Shown here: positions 62,567 to 64,000 of the stretch, in pieces
Layout: each line of letters starts with the position of its first letter
How positions within the stretch are numbered: the stretch's first letter is position 1
Source of the DNA: GCA-2861595 sp035525365
GTDB taxonomy: Bacteria > Actinomycetota > Acidimicrobiia > Acidimicrobiales > GCA-2861595
DNA length: 64,000 bases
Assembly: GCA_035525365.1 (NCBI GenBank)
Contig: DATLEK010000092.1
Coordinates: forward strand, 5,865 to 69,864
Reading direction: 5' to 3'
Translations under genes and position numbers: made by a program
The notes under the pieces: generated by a model
What the model was told of the DNA's origin: nothing
Databases searched by the model: none
Seen by the model: only the letters and a program-made list of their open reading frames with translations

Positions 62567-63223
62567 CTACGATGCCTCGAAGCGGAGCCTCGTGGAACCC
62601 ACGGTGATCTCGTCACCGTCGGCCAGCCGGCGCTCTTTCACGCCTGCTCCGTTCACCTTGGTGCCGTTGGTGGAGCCGAGGTCGACCACGACGATGTCGC
62701 TGCCCCGCCGGCGCACCTCGGCATGGCGCCGGCTGACGCTCTCCTCGCTCACCGGTACGTCGCAGTCTGAGAGTCGTCCGATCGTGACCGGTTCATCGCT
62801 GATGGCCACACGGGACCCGTCGGGAAGCACGAGGGAGCCCACCACCGCGCCGCCTGGCGCCTCCCGGACCTCGCCAGAGACGAGGAAAGTGCCGGCCGTC
62901 ACAGACCCGTCCGCTTCCAACGTGACATCTACCGGGCCCACAAACACGTAGCCCTCGGTCCGGGCGTGCTCCCGGGCGGCATCGGCCAGCTCACGGACCA
63001 TTGCCTCGGAAAAGGACTGGAAACGCTCGAGATCGGCCGGCGACAAGGCGAAATTGAAGGCGTTCGGGGCGATGATGCCGCGTACACCCACTGCCCGCTG
63101 GGCATCCATTTCTCGGGTGAGGCGCCGGCCGAGCTCGACGGGCTGGAGCCCGCTGCGGAAGGCCTTGGCGAACACGCCTTCGACCAAGCGCTCGAGCCGG
63201 CGCTCGAACTGCTGGAGTCCCAT
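62567..63223 (-). CDS. fhaA: DUF3662-FHA protein FhaA
   Basis: A 218-residue protein. The N-terminal DUF3662 domain (MGLQQFERRLERLVEGVFAKAFRSGLQPVELGRRLTREMD) is joined by a short linker to a C-terminal FHA domain (VTIGRLSDCDVPVSEESVSRRHAEVRRRGSDIVVVDLGSTNGTKVNG). The mycobacterial protein is over 500 residues because of a long linker; here that linker is nearly absent. In mycobacteria FhaA binds the phosphorylated pseudokinase of MurJ. It heads the operon. Confidence 0.94.
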   Translation of the reverse strand: MGLQQFERRLERLVEGVFAKAFRSGLQPVELGRRLTREMDAQRAVGVRGIIAPNAFNFALSPADLERFQSFSEAMVRELADAAREHARTEGYVFVGPVDVTLEADGSVTAGTFLVSGEVREAPGGAVVGSLVLPDGSRVAISDEPVTIGRLSDCDVPVSEESVSRRHAEVRRRGSDIVVVDLGSTNGTKVNGAGVKERRLADGDEITVGSTRLRFEAS

Positions 63224-63307
63224 GTGTCGCGACCTTACCCACGGGTCGGCCGTCTGAAGTCCGATGAGAGGCCCCGAGATGTCGGCTACCGTTCACCCCC
63301 ACCGCTC

Positions 63308-63391
<84 letters not shown>

Positions 63392-63648
63392 CCCCTTGTG
63401 ACCTGCGGTTTCGCGGTGAACTGGGTTTCGCACCCCGGCATCGAACCCGCCGACTGCAACCCAAATGCAACCCTTGCAACCGCGGAACGGTGCGGCACGA
63501 GGCGGTACGAGGCGTCATCTGAAGGCGATCGGAGGTGCTCGCGGAGCGGTGCCTGGGGCGGTTTCGGGCGGTTCGTTAGGGCGTCGGCGGAACCTGGACA
63601 CGAGCGAATACGGCCTCGATCTCCGCCGCGAGCTCAGCCCGGCGGGGT
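63392..63648. repeat. Region after tRNA-Leu with three TGCAACC iterons
   Basis: TGCAACC occurs at 63455-63461, 63466-63472 and 63475-63481, with starts 11 and 9 bases apart. Short sequence repeats (ACGAGGC) follow near 63490-63510. Helically spaced repeats just downstream of a tRNA gene are typical of integrase arm sites. No gene is supported, although a weak coding-like stretch (LAAEIEAVFARVQ) reads on the minus strand near 63580-63650. Confidence 0.5.
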
Positions 63649-63693
63649 TGACGAATTCTCCGCCGATCTGTAGTATCAGTGTTACACCGTAAC
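63649..63693 (+). promoter_or_regulatory. Promoter with overlapping palindromic operator
   Basis: TTGACG (63649-63654) and TAGTAT (63671-63676) are 16 bases apart, the best sigma-70-like promoter in the window. The perfect dyad GTTAC-ACC-GTAAC (63681-63693) covers the expected +1. This arrangement suits autorepression by the small DNA-binding-like protein encoded just downstream. Confidence 0.65.
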
Positions 63694-63713
63694 GGGTGAG
63701 GAGAGGTCAAGAG

Positions 63714-63890
63714 ATGGCGACGAACCCAGTTCGAGTCCCCGAGGCAGTCCACAACGAGGTCCACACGGCCGCGCGACTGCTCGGATGCAACGCCGCCGAA
63801 CTGCTCGAGCGGGCTTGGGAATCGTTCCGTCAGAGCCCAGCCTTCATCGCCGAGTTCCACCTAGCGGGAGTTTCCGGGCTACCTGAATGA
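63714..63890 (+). CDS. Small ribbon-helix-helix-like (antitoxin-type) protein
   Basis: A 58-residue protein (MATNPVRVPEAVHNEVHTAA, then RLLGCNAAELLERAWESFRQSPAFIAEF). A short beta-strand-like start followed by two helices fits a ribbon-helix-helix DNA-binding antitoxin. GAGGAGAGG lies before the ATG. The strong promoter and overlapping dyad support autoregulation. No toxin gene is seen before a hairpin downstream. The family assignment is moderate. Confidence 0.65.
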   Translation: MATNPVRVPEAVHNEVHTAARLLGCNAAELLERAWESFRQSPAFIAEFHLAGVSGLPE

Positions 63891-63933
63891 GGGCCTGTTC
63901 ATTGCCCTCGGTGGGTTTTTCAAAATAAGCCCC

Positions 63934-63957
63934 TGACCAGCGCGTTTGTGCTGGTCA
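63934..63957 (+). terminator. Hairpin after the small RHH-like gene
   Basis: TGACCAGC pairs perfectly with GCTGGTCA, extendable by two further pairs to a 4-base GTTT loop. It lies 44 bases after the stop codon, in a locally AT-rich stretch. It could terminate the small transcript. No clear T-tract follows. Confidence 0.5.
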
Positions 63958-64000
63958 AAGGCTCGCGTTTCTTCGCCCGATGGTGTATTACCTAGATATG

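Overview
The window is high-GC DNA from an actinobacterium and carries the chromosome replication-origin region. The gene order closely follows the origin neighbourhood known from Mycobacterium tuberculosis: cca, DUF6049, murJ, sigM-like sigma and anti-sigma, trxB, trxA, cwlM, parB, parA, rsmG, jag, yidC, yidD, rnpA, rpmH, dnaA, dnaN, recF, DUF721, gyrB, gyrA, DUF3566, tRNA-Ile, tRNA-Ala, crgA, trpG, pknB, pbpA, rodA, pstP, fhaB, fhaA, tRNA-Leu. Protein divergence, the pilT gene and a MurJ without a fused kinase domain suggest a deep lineage such as Acidimicrobiia. That class assignment is an inference. GTG starts and 1-4 base stop/start overlaps are very common.

Layout. 1-1170 is eroded accessory DNA: a gene tail, an McrB-like remnant, a truncated gene and a 3' tRNA-Gly fragment. 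1170-13385 holds DUF2277, two small genes, dnaB, the rpsF-ssb-rpsR-rplI operon, a DUF192 protein, panB, a class A penicillin-binding protein, two membrane proteins, DUF5318 and the padR-ino1 pair. In M. tuberculosis this block lies on the other side of the origin, so an inversion around the origin is likely. 13484-28449 runs from a methyltransferase and cca through pilT, the murJ cluster, a Ser/Thr kinase, the sigma/anti-sigma pair and thioredoxin genes to a cwlM-like amidase. 28539-33962 is the leftward parAB, rsmG, jag, yidC, yidD, rnpA, rpmH series. The replichore switch falls at 33.96-34.3 kb, and dnaA, dnaN, recF, DUF721, gyrB and gyrA read rightward.

44.0-55.1 kb is an accessory insert within the conserved order. 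It starts with a roughly 1-kb cassette bounded by tRNA-Ile and a copy of its 3' half, enclosing a RelE/Phd-type toxin-antitoxin pair. It continues with a dehydrogenase-like protein, a secreted GH6 cellulase, an Ig-repeat surface protein coupled to a diguanylate cyclase, an acyl-ACP desaturase with a large palindromic operator, a peroxiredoxin and a thiolase. 55.1-63.2 kb returns to the conserved cell-division and wall-synthesis control block. After tRNA-Leu the sequence becomes accessory again and runs off the end.

Functionally the window combines chromosome replication and segregation (dnaA, dnaN, gyrAB, dnaB, ssb, parAB, parS-like sites) with peptidoglycan synthesis and its phospho-control (murJ, class A PBP, pbpA, rodA, cwlM, crgA, two kinases, phosphatase, two FHA proteins).
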